Source: SYFY01 sp043719475
GTDB taxonomy: Bacteria > Pseudomonadota > Gammaproteobacteria > Pseudomonadales > Azotimanducaceae
Length of the DNA stretch: 8,474 bases
Assembly: GCA_043719475.1 (NCBI GenBank)
Contig: JAYSTS010000006.1
Location: 1 to 8,474 of the forward strand
Direction of reading: 5' to 3'
Below, piece after piece: positions 1 to 5,737 of the stretch (positions are counted from its first letter, which is position 1; every line of letters starts with the position of its first letter). The notes beneath the pieces were generated by a model. The model did not search any database and was not told the origin of the DNA. It saw only the letters and a program-made list of their open reading frames with translations. A program made the position numbers and the translations under genes.

Positions 1-541
1 GTGTCTCGCCGTTACCACCGATACACCAGCGTGGGTGTGGTTGCTGCAACGGTTTTGGATTGCAGCGCGCGTTTTTCAGCGTGAAGTACTTGCCACTGAA
101 CGTTGTTGTTTCTTGGGTCAAGAGCCCATGGATCACGGCGCAGGCTTCATCGAAGCGGTCGAAGCGCTCCGTGAGTGAACCTAGGTGAATGCCATAGGCG
201 TCGCACTCTTCCCGACTCCATGCGGCGCCCAGGCCCAGCTCGAGTCGACCGTTGGAGATGATGTCGAGGCTCGCGATCATGTTGGCGAGCACCGCCGGAT
301 GTCGATAAACCACTCCACTGACCATGCAGCCAATGCGGATGCGTTTGGTGGCCTGAGCCAGAGCGGTCAATGTGACCCAGGCTTCCATGCAGGGGCCGGA
401 GGTGTCGGGTACGTTAATCGGATAGAAGTGATCGAAATTCCACGCCGATTCGAATATGGGCATGGCGTCTGCGCGCTGCCATATGGCCAGCATGTCTGGC
501 CAGGATGTGTACTGTTGAGCTGTCTTGATGGCAAATCGCAT
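1..541 (-). CDS. Luciferase-like (LLM class) flavin/F420-dependent oxidoreductase, N-terminal part, cut by window edge
   Basis: Reading the minus strand from ATG at 541 gives 180 uninterrupted codons up to the left edge, so the C-terminal half is missing. The translation starts MRFAIKTAQQYTSW. It carries typical bacterial-luciferase-fold landmarks: ESAWNFDHFYP (about residues 31-41), YRHPAVLANMIASLDIIS (79-96), then GRLELGLGAAW (98-108), ERFDRFDEA (125-133), and FSGKYFTLKNARCNPKPLQ (148-166) followed by PRWCIGGNGE. This pattern fits the LLM family of TIM-barrel oxidoreductases that use F420 or FMN, usually about 300 residues long. The substrate cannot be read from the sequence. The start is supported by an AGGA motif 8 bases upstream (on the minus strand) and by the family-typical N-terminal beta strand. 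It is divergent from the steroid-dehydrogenase-like gene, which suggests a shared catabolic context (inference). Family confidence is high; cofactor choice is uncertain. Confidence 0.88.
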   Translation of the reverse strand, partial: MRFAIKTAQQYTSWPDMLAIWQRADAMPIFESAWNFDHFYPINVPDTSGPCMEAWVTLTALAQATKRIRIGCMVSGVVYRHPAVLANMIASLDIISNGRLELGLGAAWSREECDAYGIHLGSLTERFDRFDEACAVIHGLLTQETTTFSGKYFTLKNARCNPKPLQQPHPRWCIGGNGET

Positions 542-715
542 GCTTGGTTTCCTGGTGGCTGATGGTGGAACAGAGAAATCGCGGTGCGCTTGCACGGTAA
601 GGCCCAGTGTGTACGCACGGTAGGGAAAGGTGGTGTTCCGAGCAAGCCGCAATTCGGGGTCGCAAATCAGGGAAAGTCCGCTTCTCGGTTAGTATCCTCA
701 TCAACAGGACGATGG
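542..715. promoter_or_regulatory. Divergent intergenic region between the LLM oxidoreductase and the KstD-like gene
   Basis: This 174-bp spacer must hold the promoters for both outward-facing genes. An AGGA at 706-709, six bases before ATG 716, is a good ribosome binding site and decides the start of the dehydrogenase. On the other strand AGGA lies just upstream of the LLM start. A short imperfect palindrome, GTGTGTACGCAC (607-618, centred on GTAC, 10 of 12 positions symmetric), is a possible operator, but at this length it could be chance. I found no convincing -35/-10 pair. Confidence 0.45.
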
Positions 716-2362
716 ATGCAGCAAAAAGTGGGCAAGAAACAAAAAGTCGTGGTGCTCGGTACGGGAGGCGCCGGGTTGACTGCCGCGATCGCTGCGCATG
801 ATGCAGGTGCCAAGGTCAGAGTCTTCGAGAAGGCCGACAAGGTTGGTGGCACCACTGCCTGGTCGGGTGGCATGGTGTGGATTCCGAACAATCATCTGGA
901 GCAGGCGCTGGGTGTCCGGGATAGCCGCACTGAGGCAATCACTTACCTGATGTCCATGTCGCACGGGCTCATCGAGCAGCACCTGGCTGAGGCGTTTGTC
1001 GATGCAGGGCCGATCATGGTTCGACACCTGTGCGACCACACGCCGGTGCAGTTCCGGACGATCCCCGATTTTCCCGACTACCACGCCGAATTCCCTGGCG
1101 GCAAAACGGGTGGTGGCCGATCTCTGGACACGCCTCCCTACTCATTCAAGGAACTGGGCAAATGGGAGCATCGTGTAACACCGTCGCCCTATTACCCCGA
1201 TGCGCGGTTGTCGATTTATGACACGCCACTCGGTCAAGCCGTTCCGGAACCCGTGTCGGTCGCAGAACTTGAGCGTCGCAGCGTTCATCACGAACGAGCC
1301 AGCGGCCAAGCCTTGATTGGTCGACTGCTGCGTGGTTGCCTGGATCGTGGCATCAAGCCGGTCACCAGTGCACGTGCGCTGGACCTGATTATTCGCAAAG
1401 GCCGCGTGCGCGGGGTTGTTGTCGAATCGAACAAAGGAGTCCGGGAGGTCAGGTGTGATGCCGTGATACTCGCTACCGGTGGCTTTGAGTGGAGTGAGGA
1501 GTTCAAGCGTGCCTTTCTGCGAGGTCCGATGACCCATCCCGTATCCATCAGTACCAATACCGGCGATGGTCTGAAGATGGCCATGCGGGCGGGAGCCATG
1601 CTTGGCAACATGCGGGAGGCGTGGTGGATGCCCGTCGCAGAAGTGCCTCGTGAAGAAGTCTCAACCGGCGTGACGTTGATCGCAGGTATCCGCTCGTTAC
1701 CAGGCTGCATCATGGTGAACCGGAAAGGTAAGCGATTCACCAATGAATCGGCGAACTACAATGCCATTGGCGCTGCCTTTCACGATCAGGATGTGTCTGC
1801 TTTCGACTATGCCAATCTGCCCTGCTGGATGATTTTCGATCAAGGCTACATCGATCGTTATGGGTTTCAGATATCCGGTGGCAAACCCGGCGAGGCACCA
1901 CCACAATGGGTGACAAGTGCGCCAACACTGGCAGGCCTTGCCAGCAAACTGACCATACCACGGGATCAGTTCGAGGCCACGGTCGGCCGCTGGAATACAC
2001 AGGTAGAAGCTGGCCGTGATGAGGACTTCGGTCGCGGCGAGGCGGCACACGACCAATGGTGGGGAGACGCGAAGTTGCGGGGCAGTACCAAGGCGTCCCT
2101 GGGTGTGATTGATCAGGGGTCATATTTCGCCGTTGAAGTGAAGAGCGGAGCGCTGGGCACCAAGGGCGGGCCGAAAACCGATGTGAATGCCAAAGTGCTG
2201 GATGTGGATGGCCAGCCGATTGAGGGTCTCTATGCGGCGGGCAATGTCATGGCATCACCCATGGGCATGACCTACGGTGGCGCGGGTGGCACGATTGCGC
2301 CGGGTATGGTGTTTGGTTATCTGGCAGGTCGGCATGCAGCTGGAAAGCCGGTATTCGAATGA
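716..2362 (+). CDS. FAD-dependent 3-ketosteroid-delta1-dehydrogenase-like oxidoreductase
   Basis: The 548-residue flavoprotein belongs to the fumarate reductase/3-ketosteroid dehydrogenase family. The N-terminal dinucleotide fold shows VVVLGTGGAGLTAA (residues 11-24) and the acidic end of the second strand VFEKA (36-40), followed by GGTTAWSGGMVWIPNN (44-59), which is characteristic of KstD-type proteins. ILATGGFEW (251-259) is the second FAD-contacting segment, and the C-terminus has GLYAAGN (504-510) and MTYGGAGGTIAPGMVFGY (518-535). By motif position, Tyr122 (PDYHAE), Tyr348 (NESANY), Tyr520 and Gly524 correspond to the catalytic Tyr119/Tyr318/Tyr487/Gly491 described for Rhodococcus KstD1. 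Known members remove C1/C2 hydrogens from 3-ketosteroid ring A, but delta4-(5alpha) enzymes and other substrates are not excluded. The frame is open 44 codons further upstream, but ATG 716 has the ribosome binding site and starts just before the FAD fold. It faces the chorismatase tail to tail with only 15 bp between. Confidence 0.85.
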   Translation: MQQKVGKKQKVVVLGTGGAGLTAAIAAHDAGAKVRVFEKADKVGGTTAWSGGMVWIPNNHLEQALGVRDSRTEAITYLMSMSHGLIEQHLAEAFVDAGPIMVRHLCDHTPVQFRTIPDFPDYHAEFPGGKTGGGRSLDTPPYSFKELGKWEHRVTPSPYYPDARLSIYDTPLGQAVPEPVSVAELERRSVHHERASGQALIGRLLRGCLDRGIKPVTSARALDLIIRKGRVRGVVVESNKGVREVRCDAVILATGGFEWSEEFKRAFLRGPMTHPVSISTNTGDGLKMAMRAGAMLGNMREAWWMPVAEVPREEVSTGVTLIAGIRSLPGCIMVNRKGKRFTNESANYNAIGAAFHDQDVSAFDYANLPCWMIFDQGYIDRYGFQISGGKPGEAPPQWVTSAPTLAGLASKLTIPRDQFEATVGRWNTQVEAGRDEDFGRGEAAHDQWWGDAKLRGSTKASLGVIDQGSYFAVEVKSGALGTKGGPKTDVNAKVLDVDGQPIEGLYAAGNVMASPMGMTYGGAGGTIAPGMVFGYLAGRHAAGKPVFE

Positions 2363-2377
2363 ACCGCACGGTATGAC

Positions 2378-3307
2378 TCAGGTATTCGAGAAGTTCAGAC
2401 ATGCCTCAACTTCAAGCAGAAGTTCGGGGCGGCAGATATCTGCCTGGACGACATTGAGTAGACCCGATTCAGGTGTGAGTCGTTGCCTTGCAAGGTCGCC
2501 AATGACGTGCCAGTCGCCGGGGTTTCGTACGTACATGCGAACCGACTGAGCTGCATGTCGGAGCGTGTTTTCCCTGGTTTCAACATCCGCGCGAGTACTC
2601 GCGCGTACTACAAGATCGATATTGTCACAAGCCAGCGCCAGTTGAGCTGTCGGGTCGCCTTCGTGCATCGACTCGCTCTGCCGAATACTGGCGGTGCCTG
2701 AAACGTACAGCTCAAGCGTATCCGACCCGATGAGACTTGCACGCGCGAAACTTGGTGCGCGCGGACCATACCGATGTGGGTATCGGTAGGCGGGGATCTG
2801 CAGGGGATTTTCGATGGGTACCATCGGCTCTGCGGTACACAGCATCACGATGGTGAGGTGATTATCGGGCGTGCCGACGGCGGACGCCGCCGGCAGCCGG
2901 GTGTTATCGTGTCCTTCTGACCAGGGAGCCAACGCTTCCGAGCGGCCGAGACAGAACAGTTTGTAACTATCCAGTTCACCAACCACGTGATTGATACCGG
3001 GAATGAAATTCCAGAAACGACAGGGGTTGAGACCCGCCAACCCCTTCAACAATTGCTGATAGATATTGAGGGTGGAATCGACCATGGCGCTCTGCGCTAC
3101 AGGCCGATGTACCACCGCCAGACCGTGACGTTCACTTCGCCACCAGTGGATATCTTCTGCCGAACGGCCGCAGAACGTCATCGCCGGCAAGTTCCAATGC
3201 TCGATACCTGGCCCGTGCAGCACGGCGTGCGGCAATTCCAGTACAGCGCCCGCCGCAGAAACCACCAGACGGGTAGTGGTGCTGCCAAATCGAAAGCTCA
3301 ACTGCAA
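2378..3307 (-). CDS. Chorismatase, FkbO/Hyg5/XanB2 family (probable 3-hydroxybenzoate-forming)
   Basis: About 309 residues with the chorismatase signature. RFWNFIPGIN precedes DSYKLFCLGRSEAL. LPAASAVG is followed by IENPLQIPAYRYPHRYGPR and the core PSFARASLIG...LYVSGTASI. EGDPTAQ comes next, and the C-terminus ends in ADICRPELLLEVE. Family members split chorismate to pyruvate plus a dihydroxycyclohexadiene acid or hydroxybenzoate. XanB2 supplies 3- and 4-hydroxybenzoate for xanthomonadin and ubiquinone in Xanthomonas. The Gly in SGTAS and the Cys in DICR match Hyg5-type (3-hydroxybenzoate) rather than FkbO-type (Ala at both) active sites, from recalled family knowledge. The start is problematic. 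In frame, a TAG (3317-3319) lies just upstream, and the only early starts are TTG at 3307 or 3301, without a clear ribosome binding site. The first ATG would remove the N-terminal strands. A palindromic element abuts this end. It supports the ligase/ACP operon as a source of aryl starter (inference). Confidence 0.85.
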   Translation of the reverse strand: MQLSFRFGSTTTRLVVSAAGAVLELPHAVLHGPGIEHWNLPAMTFCGRSAEDIHWWRSERHGLAVVHRPVAQSAMVDSTLNIYQQLLKGLAGLNPCRFWNFIPGINHVVGELDSYKLFCLGRSEALAPWSEGHDNTRLPAASAVGTPDNHLTIVMLCTAEPMVPIENPLQIPAYRYPHRYGPRAPSFARASLIGSDTLELYVSGTASIRQSESMHEGDPTAQLALACDNIDLVVRASTRADVETRENTLRHAAQSVRMYVRNPGDWHVIGDLARQRLTPESGLLNVVQADICRPELLLEVEACLNFSNT

Positions 3308-3316
3308 GGTAAAGAC

Positions 3317-3485
3317 CTAGGAGTCTGCGCGGCAGAAGGCGGCGGAGCGAGGCGAGTGTCAATTCGAGTCCGATTTTTCGTTCGTTTGAGGAGCATAGTG
3401 GGCTCTACGTGACGAAAACGAACGGAAAATCGGGCCGAAGTGGCACCGCCGCGGCCTGACGATCTTCTGCCGCGCAGACTCCTAG
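3317..3485. repeat. Large nested palindromic element (169 bp) with perfect 22-bp terminal inverted repeats
   Basis: The arms 3317-3338 (CTAGGAGTCTGCGCGG...) and 3464-3485 (...CCGCGCAGACTCCTAG) are perfect reverse complements over 22 bp. Inside them, CCGATTTTTCGTTCGTTT on the left pairs with ACGAACGGAAAATCGGG on the right with a single mismatch. The intervening parts also pair imperfectly (GTGTCAATTCG against the complement of CGAAGTGGCAC). The apex is around GAGCATAGTGGGCTC. The whole element can fold into one long hairpin. The pairing resumes outside the arms as CAAGG (3305-3309) and CCTTG (3486-3490), with 7 extra bases (TAAAGAC) on the left side. No target-site duplication is evident. This architecture fits a non-autonomous, MITE-like or large repetitive extragenic palindrome, but copy number cannot be judged here. 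Confidence 0.85.
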
Positions 3486-3573
3486 CCTTGATTCGACAAT
3501 AATTGGTAAAGCTTCCGACGCACCACCCATCGCGGCGTCGCGCAGCCCTCTCCGCTGCAGGAGCGGTCTCCTG

Positions 3574-3640
3574 GTGGGAGCGGTCTCCAGACCGCGATTG
3601 TTGGGATGATCGAAGATCGCGATCAGGAGATCGCTCCCAC
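3574..3640. repeat. GTGGGAGCG-type palindromic repeat, copy 1 (REP-like hairpin)
   Basis: The left arm GTGGGAGCGGTCTCC... and the right arm ...GGAGATCGCTCCCAC are inverted repeats of about 24 bases with three mismatches, separated by a spacer of about 19 bases (TGTTGGGATGATCGAAG). The 30-base right segment at 3612-3641 is repeated exactly at 3766-3795. Hairpins with this GTGGGAGCG...CGCTCCCAC core resemble the abundant intergenic repeats of Xanthomonadaceae and pseudomonads (from general knowledge, not searched). Confidence 0.85.
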
Positions 3641-3654
3641 AAAGTCACGGGACC

Positions 3655-3730
3655 AACGGTTCGAGATCTGGAGATCTCCCACAGACATTGAGTATCGTGA
3701 CTTTTTGGTCTCCTGGTGGGTCGTCTCCTG
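3655..3730. repeat. Decayed half copies of the GTGGGAGCG repeat between the two intact hairpins
   Basis: GGAGATCTCCCACA (3670-3683) is the right arm of the hairpin repeat with two bases lost (intact form GGAGATCGCTCCCACA). GGTCTCCTGGTGGG at 3707-3720 exactly repeats 3565-3578, the lead-in of copy 1, and then continues in a shortened left arm. The inner spacer is also bounded by AAAGTCACG (3641-3649) and its reverse complement CGTGACTTT (3696-3704), so copies 1 and 2 look like parts of a composite of paired repeat units. Confidence 0.6.
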
Positions 3731-3794
3731 GGGGGAGCGGTCTCCTGGCGATGGTTGGGATCATTGAAGATCGCGATCAGGAGATCGCTCCCAC
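3731..3794. repeat. GTGGGAGCG-type palindromic repeat, copy 2
   Basis: Same layout as copy 1, in the same orientation: a left arm GGGGGAGCGGTCTCCTGG (T to G at the second base) and a right arm identical to copy 1 over the 30 bases at 3766-3795. The left arm has lost part of the inner stem (CTGGCGAT against CAGACCGCGAT), so this copy folds less perfectly. Confidence 0.8.
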
Positions 3795-3885
3795 AGGGTG
3801 CTTTTACTCGACGTCTCATTGCTGAATCTGCCAACTTCATCGGTTGTGACCTTACGGTTTGATTTCTGCTGCAATTCCGACCTTC

Positions 3886-3909
3886 TCTCCAGTCAATTCT
3901 CCAGTCAAT
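3886..3909. repeat. 12-bp perfect tandem duplication (TCTCCAGTCAAT x2)
   Basis: TCTCCAGTCAAT at 3886-3897 is followed directly by the same 12 bases at 3898-3909. It lies in a non-coding stretch and probably reflects a slippage duplication. Two copies spaced about one helical turn apart could in principle bind a regulator, but nothing else supports that. Confidence 0.6.
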
Positions 3910-3993
3910 CGTTCCGAAGCTCTGAATACCCCTGCGCAGCATTTTCGGTTTAGTATTTTTTGTCCAATTAAGGCTAATTGTCCTCGCATTTTC

Positions 3994-4010
3994 CCTGCGT
4001 TTCACGCAGG
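3994..4010 (-). terminator. Short GC hairpin downstream of the halogenase-like gene, weak terminator candidate
   Basis: CCTGCGT (3994-4000) and ACGCAGG (4004-4010) form a 7-bp stem with a 3-base loop, starting about 30 bases after the minus-strand stop codon at 4041. No T-run follows it on the minus strand (the sequence continues GAAAATGCG), so it does not meet the usual definition of an intrinsic terminator. It could be a 3'-end-stabilising hairpin. Confidence 0.25.
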
Positions 4011-4040
4011 TAACACCAATCACGAGTATGCGCAGTGCGA

Positions 4041-5345
4041 TCACGACTGAATGGTTTCGTCAGTGAACTGAACGCGCGCGTTGCGCCATCGTTTCCACCA
4101 GGCGCGGAACGACTCCGGTAACCGCCGCAGACGGAACATCATGTACAGCATCTTGAAGATTCGCAGCCGGGATCGAATCAGCGCCGACCCATCCCCATCG
4201 CCAACCAGCATGGCGATGACAGCCTGTTCGACCTGCCAGTTGTTGCGTGGGCCACGAAACATCTCGCGCATGGTCGGCGTGGTAAACCGATAGATGAACC
4301 AGGAGAACGAATAGATCTTGCGTTCAACCATCTTGTGATAACGACGGCATTCCTGGACATAAGCCTCGTGTTCGCCGCTCAACCACGCTTCAACGGCAGG
4401 CGTACAGGCACGGCCGCTGTTCATGGCGAGAAAAACGCCACTGGAGAACACCGGGTCAATGAACGCGTAGGCATCACCCACCAGCAGATAACCATCGCCC
4501 CAGATTTTCTTGGAGCGATACGAGTAGTTGCCGGTTGCATTGACAGGAGATACCGCCACTGCGTCCTTGACGCGCGCTTGAACATCCGGGATCTGCGCGA
4601 GGGTGTAACGCAGGAATGGTTCGAGTTCGACGTCGCGCGTTCGCAGGTACGAAGGCCAGCAGACTGCGCCGATGCTCATCACCCCGTCTCGCAACGGGAT
4701 CATCCACACCCAACCATGCTCGAACCAGTACACGCTGATATTGCCTTCCAGCGCACCTTCACGCCGAACCACATTGGTGAAATGACCGAATACTGCTGCG
4801 CTTGCGTGCCCGGGGTTTTTCTTGCGCCAACCCTGTTTGCGAGCAAGAAAACCATCTCGGCCGCTGGCATCGATGACAAAACGGGCAGTCACCTCGGTAG
4901 ATTCACCTGTCGCATTGCGAAAACTGACCTTGTGTCCTTTGGCGACCCGAGTGACCTCAGTCACCTGATGTTTCTGGCGTGCGTCGACGCCAAAACGTTT
5001 GCAGTTCTCGAACAGGATCTGGTCGAATTCCGAGCGCTTCACTTGCCAGGCATGGTCTGGTGTGTCCCCGAGCGCTCGGGCAAAAGGAAACGGCTGGACG
5101 TGGGAGCCTGCAACCGTGAAATCCGCGCCAGGTTTGTACACACCGATGGCTTCCACCTGCGCAAGCACCCCCAATCGTTCGAGAATGGGCAGGTTGTTCG
5201 GTAACAGCGATTCACCGATATGGAAGCGCGGGTGTTCGTCTTTTTCCAGCAGGAGAACGGATCGTCCCTGCTCAGCAAGAAAGGAAGCAGCGGTGGTGCC
5301 CGATGGACCGCCGCCAATGACTAATACGTCCACAGTCGACTGCAT
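4041..5345 (-). CDS. Flavin-dependent halogenase-like oxidoreductase (tryptophan/phenol halogenase family)
   Basis: This 434-residue protein resembles phenolic/pyrrole-type FAD-dependent halogenases. VDVLVIGGGPSGTTAA (residues 5-20) is the FAD-binding fold, and RFHIGESLLP (40-49) is typical of the family. Lys71 in YKPGADF sits where the catalytic lysine lies in characterised halogenases. WVWMIP (212-217) is an exact WxWxIP motif. GDAYAFIDPVFSSGVFLA (290-307) is the second FAD segment. Known enzymes use FADH2, oxygen and chloride or bromide to halogenate electron-rich rings. Xanthomonadins are brominated aryl polyenes, which gives a plausible role here (inference). ATG 5345 was chosen because it precedes the nucleotide-binding strand directly; the 48 codons open upstream look non-coding and would overlap the divergent ACP gene. 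GGACA upstream is a weak ribosome binding site. Non-halogenating relatives of the same fold share these motifs, so activity is not proved. Confidence 0.82.
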   Translation of the reverse strand: MQSTVDVLVIGGGPSGTTAASFLAEQGRSVLLLEKDEHPRFHIGESLLPNNLPILERLGVLAQVEAIGVYKPGADFTVAGSHVQPFPFARALGDTPDHAWQVKRSEFDQILFENCKRFGVDARQKHQVTEVTRVAKGHKVSFRNATGESTEVTARFVIDASGRDGFLARKQGWRKKNPGHASAAVFGHFTNVVRREGALEGNISVYWFEHGWVWMIPLRDGVMSIGAVCWPSYLRTRDVELEPFLRYTLAQIPDVQARVKDAVAVSPVNATGNYSYRSKKIWGDGYLLVGDAYAFIDPVFSSGVFLAMNSGRACTPAVEAWLSGEHEAYVQECRRYHKMVERKIYSFSWFIYRFTTPTMREMFRGPRNNWQVEQAVIAMLVGDGDGSALIRSRLRIFKMLYMMFRLRRLPESFRAWWKRWRNARVQFTDETIQS

Positions 5346-5394
5346 GATCTGTCCGTGAATTATCCGAATATCCTGTGATCGTGGTCGCTTCGCA

Positions 5395-5423
5395 TTGAAA
5401 TGGTCGGGGGCATCTTGGACAAT
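5395..5423 (+). promoter_or_regulatory. Predicted sigma70-type promoter for the ACP-ligase-acyltransferase operon
   Basis: TTGAAA (5395-5400, five of six matches to TTGACA) and GACAAT (5418-5423, four of six to TATAAT) are separated by exactly 17 bp. Transcription would start near 5430, about 20 bases before the ACP start codon. It lies in the 107-bp region between the divergent halogenase-like gene and the ACP gene. No strong Shine-Dalgarno sequence is visible between it and ATG 5453. Confidence 0.5.
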
Positions 5424-5452
5424 CCCGGCTTCATCACAGTCTAGCCAAGTCG

Positions 5453-5737
5453 ATGGTCCAAACACCAGAACAGGGAGCAATCGCGACATTGATTGTCGAG
5501 GTGCTTAATCTGCGCGACGTCATCGCTGCGGATATCGATCCAGAGGCGATCCTCTTCGAGGATTCCGGCCTTGGGCTCGACTCGATCGATGCACTCGAGA
5601 TCGCCGTCGCCATAGCCGAGCGCTACAACGTACATATTTCGGCGGAAGACGAAGCCACACGCGAGATTTTTGCCACGTTGGCCAATCTCACCGCACACGT
5701 TCAACAGGAGTCGGGCGTCCGCCTCGGCGCTGCATGA
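5453..5737 (+). CDS. Acyl carrier protein (phosphopantetheine-binding)
   Basis: The 94-residue acidic protein has the four-helix carrier layout, with the attachment motif GLDSIDALEIA; Ser44 is the expected 4'-phosphopantetheine site. Preceding FEDSGLGLDS and following AIAERYNV are typical of type II carrier proteins. Length is normal for the family. Carriers of this type hold the aryl starter or growing chain in aryl-polyene synthesis; XanC is the counterpart in xanthomonadin clusters. The stop overlaps the ligase start as ATGA, indicating translational coupling and arguing that the two act together. The start at ATG 5453 has no clear ribosome binding site, but there is no other early ATG. 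Which acyl group it carries cannot be read from the sequence. Confidence 0.9.
   Translation: MVQTPEQGAIATLIVEVLNLRDVIAADIDPEAILFEDSGLGLDSIDALEIAVAIAERYNVHISAEDEATREIFATLANLTAHVQQESGVRLGAA

Larger units (their letters stand above)
3308..4040. other. Gene-free, repeat-rich spacer between chorismatase and halogenase-like gene
   Basis: This stretch of about 730 bp has no credible gene. Its left part (3317-3485) is one large imperfect palindrome. The centre (about 3565-3795) is two GTGGGAGCG-type hairpins with decayed half copies between them. The right part (3796-4040) is more AT-rich, with a 12-bp tandem duplication and small hairpins but no recognisable coding signal. The minus-strand reading frame across it encodes low-complexity Arg/Ser-rich peptide with repeated WERSPDRD, the usual translation artefact of such repeats. 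The spacer separates two minus-strand genes that would otherwise look like one transcription unit, so the chorismatase may need its own promoter. Confidence 0.8.

Noticed and set aside
185..704. Several overlapping open frames on both strands around the left gene
   Set aside because: They are other-frame shadows of the LLM oxidoreductase coding sequence or run into the intergenic region; none has domain features.
584..715. Upstream N-terminal extension of the KstD-like protein
   Set aside because: The extra 44 residues do not resemble the family, and ATG 716 has an AGGA ribosome binding site and directly precedes the FAD fold.
2350..2389. Direct repeat GGTATTCGA at the ends of the two convergent genes
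   Set aside because: Only 9 bp, with both copies inside coding sequence; probably chance, and there is no sign of an insertion.
3132..3362. Minus-strand frame reading from the palindrome into the chorismatase region
   Set aside because: It is in a different frame from the chorismatase, has no family motifs in its overlap, and starts inside the repeat element.
3561..3795. Repeats considered as a CRISPR array
   Set aside because: The repeats are palindromic, imperfect and irregularly spaced, with no uniform unique spacers and no cas genes.
3965..3980. CAATTA-AGGC-TAATTG small inverted repeat
   Set aside because: A 6-bp AT-rich stem is weak, and the T-run lies on the wrong side for a terminator of the minus-strand gene.
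3298..4044. Minus-strand open frame of 248 codons across the repeat region
   Set aside because: It is Arg/Ser-rich and runs through the palindrome and both hairpin repeats, with the repeated WERSPDRD peptide produced by the repeats themselves.
4335..5204. Long plus-strand open frame (289 codons) opposite the halogenase-like gene
   Set aside because: It is fully antisense to a protein with clear FAD-binding and WxWxIP motifs, and its translation shows no recognisable domain.
5346..5489. Upstream extension of the halogenase-like protein
   Set aside because: It would overlap the ACP gene start and promoter, and the extension lacks family similarity; ATG 5345 directly precedes the nucleotide-binding strand.
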